Source of the DNA: Paracamarosporium sp. OC-R06-R3
Lineage: Eukaryota; Ascomycota; Dothideomycetes; Pleosporales; Didymosphaeriaceae
Assembly (NCBI GenBank): GCA_019828545.1
Contig: JACVRA010000149.1
Coordinates: 1-64,000 of the forward strand
Direction of reading: 5' to 3'
Length of the DNA: 64,000 nucleotides
Below are positions 11,001 to 22,093 of the stretch, piece after piece (position 1 is the first letter of the stretch; every line of letters begins with the position of its first letter). The translations under genes and the position numbers were made by a program. The notes under the pieces are model-generated. The model had not been told where the DNA came from, ran no database searches, and saw only the letters and a list, made by a program, of their open reading frames with translations.

Positions 11001-12114
11001 GAGTATTAAAGCCCCCCTGAGTCACTCAAGTTTGAGCCAGATATATTTCCTGTATCAGTTGCCAACTTTGAGGTAAGGCACAACTACTCACTCATACAAT
11101 GCATCTTTCATTAACTGAACACAGCTTATAAACGTGATACATGACTTGTATCGGTCAGATTATCGCGTAAGACGGCGCATTGGACAATGCCTAGAAAATA
11201 GAGGACTTGCTTTGACGGCGAGTCCTTCCGTGGATGATGTTCCTCACAACATTGCTTTCCAGCTCGCCTTTTGCTACAAGACAGGCTTTGGCGTCATACA
11301 AAACCTCGAAAAGTCACAGGAAATGCTCCTCAGAAGCAATAGGAGCCAGAAGGACCTTGATAATGTTACAGATCAGCTTGGAGAGTGGAAAAACAGAAGC
11401 AACAACTTGCGCACGGCAACCATGTATCATACTCTCGACCGATTGGGCCATATTGAGCCTATTAATTTTGCTGCTCTGTATCGTGAGGGAAGTGAGTTGC
11501 AAGAAGCAGAACGAGAGATCAAACGAGAGATCAGTAACATGGAGCTTTACGCAGGGGAAGATAGTTGGCTTGAGATGACACATACTAGGACACTCGCACT
11601 ACTCTATCATGCCCAAAAGCGGTGGGAGGAAGCAGAAGAGCGAAACGTGAAATTGGTGAAGATGTCTCAGAGGCTTTTAGGCCCGGAACACCCGGACACG
11701 CTGTCTGCTATGGCTAATTTAGCAATGACATATACAGAACAGGGGCAGTGGAAGGAAGCTGAAAAGACACAGCTACAAGTGATGGAGATCGCTAGGAAAG
11801 AGTTAGGAGAGGAGCATCCTGACACGCTAAGTAGCATGGCTAACATTGCATCAACATACAGGCACCAGGGGCACTGGGGTAAAGCTGTACAGTTAGAGGT
11901 GCAAGTTCTGGTAACAAGAACGAAAGTGTTAGGACTAGAGCACCCTTCTACTTTGAAGAGCATGGAAGATTTGGTTTCAATATATTTGTATCAAGGAAGA
12001 TGGCAAGAGGCTAACCAACTAAGGGAAAGCATAAGAGACCTAGATCAGAGTAAACGTGCTCAGGCTAAGGAGGCTAAATATGCTGCAGCATGGACAACTT
12101 ATAAAGGCCTATAG
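8002..12114 (+). CDS. Kinase-ankyrin-kinase-TPR protein
   Basis: Model with five exons: 8002-9721, 9789-10361, 10419-10941, 11012-11072, 11125-12114; introns 67, 57, 70 and 52 nt; 1288 residues. Kinase 1 has HRD (139-141) with KPEN, DFG (159-161) and APE (188-190), so it looks active. Ankyrin repeats fill about 340-560. Kinase 2 has a Gly-rich loop GGGATG near 642, HGDIKPEN near 768 and DFG near 790; the Arg of HRD is lost but the Asp is kept. The C-terminus has 42-residue TPR units of the kinesin-light-chain type (about 1110-1260), as in fungal NLR sensors. The first intron (GTAAGT donor; acceptor at 9788 or 9803, both in frame) joins the two halves. Without it, two genes would result: 8002-9786 and 9830-12114. 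Likely a signalling receptor; ligand unknown. Confidence 0.75.
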
Positions 12115-12187
12115 TTCTATAGAATTATTACTTTTCTAGTCTGTAGTATTACAACGTAGAACACTTGTTCATAGTTCGATGTATCCG

Positions 12188-12265
12188 CCCACTTGCTCGG
12201 TTTTAAGGCTTTCGGTATATGTTCTTGTGTATCTCGGCATTTGTATTCTAAGTATCTAATACGGT
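12188..12265 (+). repeat. Right copy of the direct repeat flanking the kinase module
   Basis: Diverged copy of 5610-5695, same strand. Its last part and the following bases (about 12230-12306) are themselves duplicated at about 12322-12400: both contain a CGGCAYTTG..ATTCTA stretch and end in GCACTGACAGT. Confidence 0.55.
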
Positions 12266-13649
12266 GTCACCCGGTGCGCTACTAATAGAAGCACTGACAG
12301 TCCCCTTTCTGCCTTCGCACCCGTAGTGCACTTCGGCACTTGGATTCTAGAATACCTTAACAAGCTATCGCAAGCTGCTAACAGGAGCACTGACAGTTGC
12401 AGCTCTACCTCCGCACTCGGAAGCCCCTTCTTCCATCTAGACTCCACGATCCCCGGAGACGACAGTGCTCCAGGCGTCTGGTACTCTAGACCACGCCGCA
12501 CCTTCCTGGGTTCTCCTCGCACGCTCTAATCCGTCTCCTCGGAGCAAGCAAAGCAAAGCAAAGCGCTATGATCTACGCCTTAGCTTGACCCAGCCCCAGA
12601 CTACATCCCGTCACTTAATTAGTGAGTCTGCATTCTTCGCTCCAAGCACATAGTCGGACTACACAGTCCATCACTCTTTCTTTTCTTTACGTCTCGGTTT
12701 CTTTGTCTGTATGCAAAGCGCACGCATGCATGCATCCTCCCTATTCATGACGGGCAAATCTCGGTCTTCCTCCCGTGGTATCTCGCCCCCAGACACGGGG
12801 TTGCACGCCGGGCTGCAGCGCTACGACACGGTAGCGCGCGACCGGTGTCCATGCCGCTGCAGACGCACGCGGGTGCATGCCCGCCCACCAGAGGACGACC
12901 AACCAACCAGCGACTCATGGCCCACGGTAAGGCCAACCTCTTTCCAGATCGAATCGAGTCGAATGCACGGCGCCGCACGCAGCAGCAGAAACTTCCAACT
13001 CCGTCTTTGTCGCTGTTCTCGTGCCCGTCTGCCCATCCATGCATCCTTCAGGATGCCCGCACCAGCCAACCAGCGGACCAACCACGGCACCAGATGCATG
13101 ACGTAGCACTGCACATAACCAAGCCTTTCGGCGCAGGGCTTATCACGTCCAAGGCGCCGACGTTGGCCGGCGGCGCCGGCTTACTCGGCTTGTTTGCGCG
13201 CCAAGCAGGCTTGTGGTCTGGGCGTGCAGGATGCCTGAGGGCGGCCGAGCGCCTGGGGTGATTGGCGGGGAGGCGCCGCGGGGGTGGGGCGACGAGCTGC
13301 TGGTGTCATGGGGATGCGAAAACTGCTGGGGGCGTTGCCGATGGGGAAGGGGAGGGCCGATCGCGGGTTGTGTCGTCGACGGGGTTTAAAGAGAGGGGGG
13401 TGTGCTGGGGGGTGTGCTGGGCGTCTGACTGCTCTCTTCTCTTTTTTTTTTCCCAACCAGGGTCTCGTTGGGAGATAAGAGACTGTGGTTTGTTTGGCAC
13501 GGGAATCCGTGAAAGGATACAGACAAAGACTTGCCTGTACTCAGCTGAGCTGCCTGCTTGCTGAGCACGCAGCCTGCTGCCACCCATCCCATCCCATCCC
13601 TTCTCATTTCGTCCTCCCGTCCGTCCATCACCAACACCCTACACCCACC
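12266..13649. other. Intergenic, upstream of the JEN-type transporter
   Basis: No convincing gene. Holds the second part of a diverged tandem duplication (to about 12400) and a GCAAA pentamer run at about 12547-12562. Two GYGGGG words near 13266-13290 match the SYGGRG site of the carbon catabolite repressor CreA, which fits a carboxylate transporter gene, but such words are common. A CT-rich tract lies at about 13430-13452. Confidence 0.45.
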
Positions 13650-15294
13650 ATGGACGCCTCCAAGCAATACGACCACCCCGGAGCCACCATGTCCGTAGGC
13701 CGCTACATCGCGACGCGCATCCCCAGCCTCAAACCCCCCATGGCCAAAGTCTCCAACCCCATCCGCCTCCTCCGCCTCCTCAACCTCCAACAATGGCTCT
13801 TCTTCCTCGTCGCCTTCTGCGCCTGGACCTGGGACGCCTTCGACTTCTTCACCGTCTCGCTGACCGTCGAGGACCTCGCTGAGTCATTCGGGAAAACAAA
13901 GACCGACATCACGTGGGGGATTACGCTTGTGCTTATGCTGCGGTCTGTTGGCAGTATTATCTTCGGCCTTGCGGCGGATCGCTGGGGGCGCAAGTGGCCG
14001 TTTGTTGTTAATAATGTGCTGTTTATTGTGTTGGAGTTGGGCACCGGGTTTTGCTCTTCGTATGAGAGCTTTTTGGGGGTTAGGGCGCTGTTTGGGATTG
14101 CGATGGGCGGGTTGTATGGGAATGCGGCGGCGACGGGTGAGTTTGGTTTTCTTTTCTTTTTCCAAATTTTTTTTGAAGCTGGGTTTGGCTTTGGATGAAT
14201 TGAAGATGGATTGGATCGGAGTACATGTACTGACTTCCCGCAGCGCTTGAAGACTGCCCCGAGGAGGCCCGCGGTCTCATCTCCGGCATGCTCCAGCAAG
14301 GCTACGCATTCGGATACCTGCTCGCGACCGTCTTCGCCCGCGCCTTCGTCGACACCGTCGGCCACGGCTGGCGACCCGTAAGTCCCCCAATCACCACCCA
14401 CTGCCCTCCATCCCAACTAACACCCCCCAGCTCTTCTGGTTCGGCGCCGGGCCCCCCGTCCTAATCATCCTCTTCCGCCTCTGCCTCCCCGAAACCCAAG
14501 CCTACCAGGAACGCCAGCGCATCCGCGAGGAAACCCCCAACGCGGCCAAGGTCTTCCTAAACGAGGGTAAAGTAGCCCTAAAGCGCCACTGGCTCCTCCT
14601 AATCTACATGGTTCTCCTCATGGCAGGCTTCAACTTCATGTCGCACGGCTCGCAAGACCTGTACCCGACCATGCTCACCAACCAATACAACTTCTCCGCC
14701 GACGCGGTAACCGTCACGCAAGTCGTCGCCAACCTGGGCGCCATCACAGGCGGCACCGTCATCGGGTACTGCTCGTCCATCTTCGGCCGCCGCTTCAGCA
14801 TCATCTTCATCAGCATCATCGGCGGCGCCCTCCTCTACCCCTACACATACACCTCCACCACCAAAGTCATGGCCGCCGCCTTCTTCGAGCAGTTCTGCGT
14901 CCAGGGCGCCTGGGGCGTGATCCCGATCCACCTGATGGAGCTCTCGCCGGGCTCCTTCCGCACCTTCGTCGTCGGCACATCCTACCAGCTGGGCAACCTG
15001 GTATCCTCCGCCTCCTCAACCATCGAATCTACAATCGGTGAACGCTTCCCGTTGCCGCCCAAGGGCAAAACCAAGCGCTACCAGTATGGAAAGGTCATTT
15101 GCATCTTTATGGGGTGTGTGTATGTGTATGTTATTATTCTTACGTTGATTGGGCCTGAGTATAGGGGGAGGAGGATGGATGTCCATGCCGATGAGGATAT
15201 GGCTGTTGCAGCGGGGGTGGGGTTTGAGGGGAAGGGGGAGCACGAGGGGAGCGAGAAGGATTTGGGGCATGGGGAGGAGATTGAGAGGGTGTAG
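13650..15294 (+). CDS. JEN-type carboxylate:H+ symporter (MFS)
   Basis: Plasma-membrane uptake of monocarboxylates such as lactate and pyruvate, or of dicarboxylates. Three exons (13650-14136, 14244-14377, 14431-15294), introns 107 and 53 nt, 494 residues and about 12 membrane helices. The segment NFMSHGSQDLYPT matches the JEN signature NXX[ST]HX[ST]QDXXXT, which is specific to this family. The MFS loop motif ADRWGRK follows helix 2. The start at 13650 lies in a good CACCATGG context. The cytosolic C-terminal tail is acidic. Family members are usually glucose-repressed. The sequence does not decide which acid is carried. Confidence 0.93.
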
Positions 15295-17612
15295 ATTGAT
15301 GTTTTATGGGGTTTGGTGGGGGTGGGGGTTGGTTGAGTTAGGTCGTTTGAGAAGGGGAGGGGGCTTGCGGGTAAGCGGAATGGAATATCATGATTTTATG
15401 AGTTTCAATGTTCAATTGTTTGATTTGTATGGCTTCTTATGGGTTCCGTGTGACTCGCTTTCTTTCTCGGAATTCATGCTGTGACTTGATTGACTCGACA
15501 TATTGAGTTGCGTTGGCTACTAGGTTGTGCATGCCCGTGTCGGTTTTGCACCGCGCCGAGGGCGTTGTGCGACATCCCCCCCTAGTAAAAACAACAATAC
15601 CAATATCAATATCAATATCAATATCAATGTCCTGTAGCCAGTCTCATCAGTCTGGAATATATCATGTCATGTCATTTCGAAACAAGAACACCACACGCCC
15701 TTCAAATCCAGCACCATCCCAGTATCAAACAATACTTCTCAGCTTTATCTTATCCAAAAGACAGTGCTACTTTACGTCGAGTGTCGAATTTGTCTTAGCC
15801 CAGCGAGGAACCCTAGTAAGTTAATATCGCACGCACTGAATGCTGGACTTTTACTAGCTGTTACGCTTGTAGGATATGACGGCTTTTGATGAGTAGAATG
15901 TGTCGTGTGGGAGTGATGGCCGGAGATTGTCTGGGTGTGGAAGGATGGATTTGTCCGTGTTGGTGAGGGGATGGGATGGGATGAAGGATGGGGTTAAGGG
16001 GAAAGAAATGGGGATGGGGATGGGAGGGGGTAGCAGGTAGATGGGGTTTGAACGGTGAGTGTGGATGTAAGGGTAGGAAACACAATTGTTAGTGCAATTG
16101 CTGGATTGCGGAATGGAGTCTTGTGGGAATAGAAGGGAAGTGTGGATTTATGTATTGTATGAAGCGTATGTGGAACTGCGGTGAAGGGGTGATGTGGGGA
16201 GTAGAGAGCATAGTTACAACTGTCGAAAAGTGAGGATTTGTTTACGAAAGCTGATGGAGAAGAGGGCATGGAGGTGGGGAGTAAGGGACGCAGTGCGATT
16301 GCTGCGGTGGGTTATGGCATCCGGGACGTTTAGTGCTGAGATACTAGTTAAAATGTAGGATATCTTTTGCATACGGATGGGTAGAGCTCCGATGGGAGGC
16401 GGAAGAAGAGGCTTAAGGAAGATTTCGTAGAAATGCGTTGGTAGAAGGTAGTATATTGTGTGTTGCAAGGGACGTCGCCTCGTATGGTAACTCAAGTTTT
16501 GCCAGCGTTTGTATACTGAGGCAACTGGATTACAATTTACAATTTCTATAGCTCGTATGTATGTTTGAAGAGTGTTCGACGACGTTGCTGCCACGCAAGA
16601 TTAGGACAGCGAAAGGTCACGTGCTGCGCTAGCCGTTCGAGACCTAGCTTGATGCACCTCTTTTCTCCCCACAAGCTCGAAGACGAGCAATAAAGCCTCA
16701 GTATTGCCAATCATCTTAACGTGTACCACCTTCTCTGCCCGATGTTGTGCATTGTCGTACATGCTGCGATCAAGTGCCGCCTCTCCTAGCGGCGGGCATC
16801 CCGCGCCGACGTTCCTAGCCACCCCACCCGACTCCACAGCGATCTCCCCATATAACGTCCCGCCCTAAGATTAAGGACACAGTAATATAATGTACAGGGC
16901 TTTATGTTGAAACAATGACGGCCTGCATTCGGATACGGTGGCCCATGCCACACACTGAGGAAGGTGGAAATGCGTGGACGCCCAGAAACATGTCTATTCT
17001 GAGCGTTACGACCGTTCGCATAAACCCACAATTATCAAATGCGTCAAGCTGACAACGCTGCTTGATGGAAGGCGCCACTAGTCCAGGACTACCCGTAGTC
17101 TTGGCTTCTCCTCCACTCTCAAAACCCGGTTACCACCTGTTCGCCAAGCTGCTGGTAATTAGCCGCAATCTAAACGCACTCAAACCCAACACTGGAGATT
17201 GGCCTCCTTCCTCTCACATGATGCTTCCAAACCTTCGAGAAGCCTTCTTCCGCACCCTTTCGAGGCTAGTCGAGACCCACGCTGTGTATGCGGGACGCAG
17301 GGCTATAGTCCCGAGGTAGACAAGCCCTGTCGATCTATATCCTGACGTCGCACCATTGGACAATGGTAGTTCAAAATCGCGGAAAAACTTCGCAACCCCA
17401 AGATCTTAAGCTCTCTTGAACTGGGGTAGAAGCCGGGTTTTGAGGCCGTACAGGATTGGCACACAGGCAACTAAAGTACCTTTCAATAAGTACCGCTGTG
17501 CCGGTCCGAGGAGTGGCCAAATGCAGACCTATAAGTTCTGTCACGCTTCCTCACGCTCTACTGCCGTCACGCAATATCACTATCTTTGTTCGTCACTCTT
17601 TCCTACCATATA
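15295..17612. other. Intergenic, no gene recognised
   Basis: About 2.3 kb. An ATATCA hexamer run lies at about 15598-15629. About 15950-16060 is strongly G-rich on the + strand, with GGGATG words. 17040-17330 has only short unremarkable open frames. CTATAAG near 17530 is a possible TATA element for the GH7 gene, about 85 bp upstream of its start. Confidence 0.45.
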
Positions 17613-18902
17613 ATGGCACCCTACGCCTTCGCCGCTGCCGCCCTTCTTGGCCTCGCCGCCGCTCAGTCTCTAGGCACCACGCCTGAGGTTCACCCTAAGC
17701 TCACGACATGGAAGTGCACCAAGAAGAGTGGATGCAAGTCGCAGAAAACGGCACTTGTACTTGACTCGGCATCTCACTGGATCTACCAGAAGAACGACAC
17801 CACAAAAGGATGCGGAAACTGGGGCAGTGGACCCGATGCGGCTGCGTGCCCGGACGAGGCAACGTGCGCCAAGAACTGCGTTATGGAGGGCGTGTCCAAC
17901 TACGCCGATTACGGTGTGACGACTAAGGGTGGTGCCCTCACAATGAACATGTACGGCAAGAACGGCGTGGCTAGCCCCAGAATCTACCTCCTCGCTGCCG
18001 ACGAGAAGAAGTACGAGATGATCAAGTTGACGGGCCAAGAATTCACCTTCGATGTCGACGTGTCAAAGCTGCCGTGCGGCATGAACGGTGCCCTCTACAT
18101 GTCGGAGATGGAGGCTTCTGGTGGTCAGTCTGACTTGAACCCTGGTGGTGCTGCCTACGGCACTGGTTACTGTGACGCACAGTGTTACGTTACCCCCTGG
18201 CTCAACGGTGTCGTACGTCTTTCTTCCTAGAGTTTCAAAGACCATACTTACATTTGCTAGGGCAACGTCGACGCCAAGGGCGTATGCTGCAACGAGCTCG
18301 ACATCTGGGAGGCGAACAAGGTTGCTACTCAGGTCGCGCCCCACGTCTGCAGCAAGGACGGCGTCTACGGATGCACGGGCGACGAATGCACCAAGGCTGG
18401 CGTCTGTGACAAGAACGGCTGCGGAAAGAACCCCTACACGACCGACAAGAACTACTACAAGCCCAGCGGCAAAGTCGACACCTCCAAGCCCTTCACCGTG
18501 GTCACCCAGTTCCCTGCTTCCAACGGCACCCTTCAGTCTGTGGTGCGCAAGTACGTTCAGAACGGCAAGGTCATCGAGGATGTTGCGTCCACTGTGCCCA
18601 TGGACGACGGGTTCTGCACCAAGAACGGCGCGAGCGACTTTATGCGCCTGGGCGGCATGAAGGGCATGGGTGGCGCTATGAGCAGAGGTATGGTCCTTGC
18701 GATGAGCATCTGGTGGGATGAGGGTGGCTTCATGAACTGGCTTGACAGCGGAAACGCGGGACCTTGCAATGCTACCGAGGGCGACCCGAAGGTCATCCAG
18801 CAGATTGAGAAGGCGCCGAGTGTCATCTTCAGCCAGATCAAGTGGGGTGACATTGGCTCGACTTTCTCGGCCAAGAAGAACAACAGATGGGATAGGGAGT
18901 AG
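17613..18902 (+). CDS. GH7 endo-beta-1,4-glucanase (Cel7B-like), secreted
   Basis: Two exons (17613-18212, 18261-18902) with a 48-nt intron; 413 residues. A signal peptide of 17 residues ends at LAAA, before Gln18. The GH7 catalytic motif NELDIWEAN places the nucleophile at Glu212, Asp214 and acid/base at Glu217. The C-terminal IKWGDIGST is the endoglucanase form of the family; cellobiohydrolases usually read FGPIGST. There are many paired cysteines. There is no linker and no CBM1, so it is a bare catalytic domain. It cleaves internal bonds of cellulose or mixed-linkage glucans outside the cell. An upstream in-frame ATG at 17586 would disrupt the signal peptide and was not used. Confidence 0.94.
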
Positions 18903-19364
18903 ATGGGGTCTAGAGTACTGTATATAGAAAGGGTTGGCGGTGCATGTGCATGTTTTGATCCATTATAGGTCTGAGATTGACATCTGGCATTAGAGTTGTT
19001 TTGTGTTTTGCTACGTGATCGGGCCACAGTAGGCGGCCTCTGTAATGATATTTCTTGGTAACCCGTATCCAGCCAAAAAACAAAGAAAAGAAAAGAAAAG
19101 AAAGGTCCTACGGTCTACGCCGTAGGTTGCATAGCCTTTGTTTGTATCTTGCTACGCGTGGAAAGCCGTAGGATCGTCTTGAAAGGCGGTGAGCGTTGAC
19201 ATATGCCAATGCTTACCCAATCAAAGCCTAGCGTGCATTCTGGCTGAGGGGCAAGTCGAGGAACGCGTGTGCACCCATCACAGTGTTTTTCAACACAATC
19301 CTCTACCACAGTGCCCTTCACGATATAACAGACACCGGATGCAGCCAGTCTCCAGATATACGTG
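18903..19364. other. Intergenic with AAAAG microsatellite
   Basis: An (A)AAAG run lies at about 19078-19106. It is followed by the words CCTACGG and CCGTAGG (about 19107-19172), which could pair locally. No gene is seen. Confidence 0.45.
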
Positions 19365-20858
19365 ATGTCTAGGGAACCCATCGACATCTGCGTGCCCCAA
19401 GCCGCACCCTTCCGTTTTCTGGACCTGCCACGCGAGCTACGGGACCAAATTTACAAGCTCCTTCTGTGCAACTTCCCAGCATCACACGTTGTCCGGCTTC
19501 TATTTCACGACCATTTCGTTCGCACAATTCATACAGCTATTCTGCGTACCAACAAGCAAGTTTACCGCGAGGCGTATGCTATTCTGGTGAAAACAAACCA
19601 CGGTTTCATCCATGTTAAAGTGCTCTTAGGAGCGGATATAGACTTTATGGGGGCGCTCGAGCGCTCCAAAGGGCGTATAATCTGCATGTATGGTGGTGCG
19701 GTTCAAGCTTTCAAGCTTTCAAGGGATATACAATGGCGATAACGATCATACCTAGTTTTCTGTCCCACCGCTATTTTGACGGTAATCGGGATTTTAATGG
19801 CCAACATTACATGATCTTGAGCGAAGACTGTTTTGCACTTGTCAGAGCGATAGCGATGACGCATAAAGCTGATCTGGGTAGGCTTGTATATAGCATTGAC
19901 GTGGCGCCGGACCTTGGGGCCGGACTCCCCATGGCAAAGGAATCGCTGGGCACGTTTTTTTGATGAATTGGGAACGCAGGAGAAGATTTTAGCTCCGTTC
20001 CGCAATGCTCTACGAGGCGTCAAGAACATGGAAATTTCCGGTGTAGAAGCGGAGCTTGCCAGCGCCGTCAAAGAAGAGGTCGCCAAAGACGAGTTTACTG
20101 ATCCTCAGGCTGTTCTCGCGGACATCCGAGCTGCCAAACAGCGTGGCAACGATGCCTTCAAGGCCAACGAACCGCGAACGGCATCTCTTACGTGGGAAAA
20201 TGCCCTCGATGAAATAGATCGCATCCATGTTAGCAGCTCCTGGGAGGGTCTTTGCGAAAAAGGCGCCACCGCATTCATTGACACAGTGGCCGAGAATTAC
20301 TTCCTCATGGGCCTCAACAACACACACGTCCAGCTCACTGGTATCGAACACCCCTTTCCCAGGCACCCACAGTACAGTCCCTACGACTATCTCAGAAATG
20401 CGAAGCAGCAAATTGATCGCATCAAGGAGGTGGGCTATCCCGGCTTCTGGAAGCGCGGTCATGCGTGGGAGTGCTCCACCGTACAGATGGCCAAGTTGTT
20501 GTTCAGACAGGCAATGTGCATGAAGGCCCATGCGCAGCTAAACGACAAGCCGAGGGTTATGCTAGATGCAGCGAGAGAGTTGTCGAAGGCGATACTGTTG
20601 GCGCCGGACGATGCGGCAATCAAGCGGGAGTTAACCTTCGTGGAGCGTAGGTACGCGGAGATGACGATGATGCTGACGCCTCAGGAGATTGCAGAGAGGG
20701 GAATCTTTGATGATATTGATGATATTGATGAGGAATGGATAGGCGAATGGGAAAGTCAAGAGGATGTGGAATATATAGGCGCATGGGAAGAAGAGGATGT
20801 GGAATATATAGGTGCATGGGAAGAAGACGAGGTGGAATATATAGGTGCATGGGAATAA
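19365..20858 (+). pseudogene. F-box/2EXR-like protein gene, broken by two frameshifts
   Basis: The N-terminus reads FRFLDLPRELRDQIYKLLL, typical of fungal F-box-like/2EXR proteins, followed by ILRTNKQVYREAYAIL. After an 8-bp tandem duplication of CAAGCTTT (19704-19711, 19712-19719) the protein continues in another frame, from about 19733, through LGRLVYSIDVAPDLG. At a T7 run (19955-19961) it returns to the first frame and goes on as FFDELGTQEKILAPFRN to 20858. The two shifts together change length by a multiple of three, so the outer parts are in phase, but the middle gives an early stop at 19742. The C-terminal half has a helical region (about 20110-20660) and a repetitive tail. Either a recent pseudogene or two sequence errors; the duplication looks like a real mutation. 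Confidence 0.7.
20746..20858 (+). repeat. 30-bp coding repeats at the gene's C-terminus
   Basis: Three near-identical in-frame units of about 30-33 bp encode E-[DE]-V-E-Y-I-G-A-W-E. A weaker fourth unit precedes them (EWIGEWE). High identity at the DNA level suggests recent expansion by slippage or recombination. Confidence 0.85.
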
Positions 20859-22093
20859 TAGGACTAAGGTGACGAATAGGAAGGCGACGATGATAGAAGA
20901 AGAAGAGGAAGGTGACGACGCAAAAAAAAAAAAGGAGAGGAAGGCAATGAAAATGGAGAAGAAGGAAGAGAGCAAGTCGAAGGTGGGGAAGTAATAGAGG
21001 CCTGGAAGCATGAGGTCGAAGAAGACCAAGATGGAGGGGAAAATGTTTTATAAAAGCGTAGATAGTCTATGCAGATGTCATCCTAGTAGGATTATACCTA
21101 TGTATTTGTTTACCCAAGCGGGCAGATGTAATATCACGAGCCGCAAGCTAAACTATATGAAGTATATACATTACACCGCAATTCCCAGCGTAGCCGTCAG
21201 CCACAAATTAAAGTCTGTACCCGATGGATTTTAGTATTGTTACTTTTGTGAATCGACTCTCGCCCTTTGATTACCCCGCAAATCTCGTTTTGTGTAACGA
21301 CAGGGTATGTGGAAAAAGTAGGTTTGATGCTCCTCGCGTGAATGAAGGTAGTCCCTAGTTTATGTAGCCTTAGTGCCTCATTCCTCTTAGCGCTTCTTTC
21401 AAAGAGTAGCATTTTGCTACGATTAGAAAGGCGTGTTGGTTCTGTGGCATGACTGGACAGATTCTCTTATAAGTGTGGATAAAAGCTATGTTCGCAACCT
21501 TATTCGACCCTGACATCCACTTCTTCCTCACTCATAGGTGGACCTGTCCAATTGCCTTACAGGACCGACGTGCCTTTTCGAGCCTAGCAAAGTGCTATTT
21601 TTTTTTTTGAGATTATGCGGTAGTCTACGAAGGACCTTGATTCTAGTAGGATTTCACTCGACTTAGCGCATGTGGGGTAGTCTAACCTAACACAACCTGT
21701 ACCTGGCTAGCAGCCTACTCATAGGTAGATACTTCTCTTTCCATCTTGGTTGCTTCATATCCTCGAAGTGGACTTTCCTTTACTCGAATCCACATGAAAC
21801 AGGTTTTTGAGGATACCGCGTCGATGGATAAGGGCGGGGCACGCCAGGGCATACCTATCAATGCTGCAGAGCCAAGACGCTTTAAGCCAACCTCGGGTCT
21901 TGTTGCTCATGCAGCCACAAGGGTAATGGGGCGATCGTACGGCACAACTTGTAAAGCGCTGATTTGGTCATAAGTGGATGGGTCAAAGCGGCGCAGTGCG
22001 GGACAATTGGGTATATCTAGATTCGCCCACCGTGGAAACCTTCGACACAATCTGTGTTTCGGTACGCCTTTAACACCACCAGCAGTCATCAAC
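20859..22093. other. Intergenic with polypurine tract
   Basis: 20870-21020 is almost pure purine (GAAGAAGAGG-type, with an A-run at about 20922-20933). A T-run lies at about 21598-21608. No gene is recognised. Promoter of the serine hydrolase gene at the right end. Confidence 0.45.
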
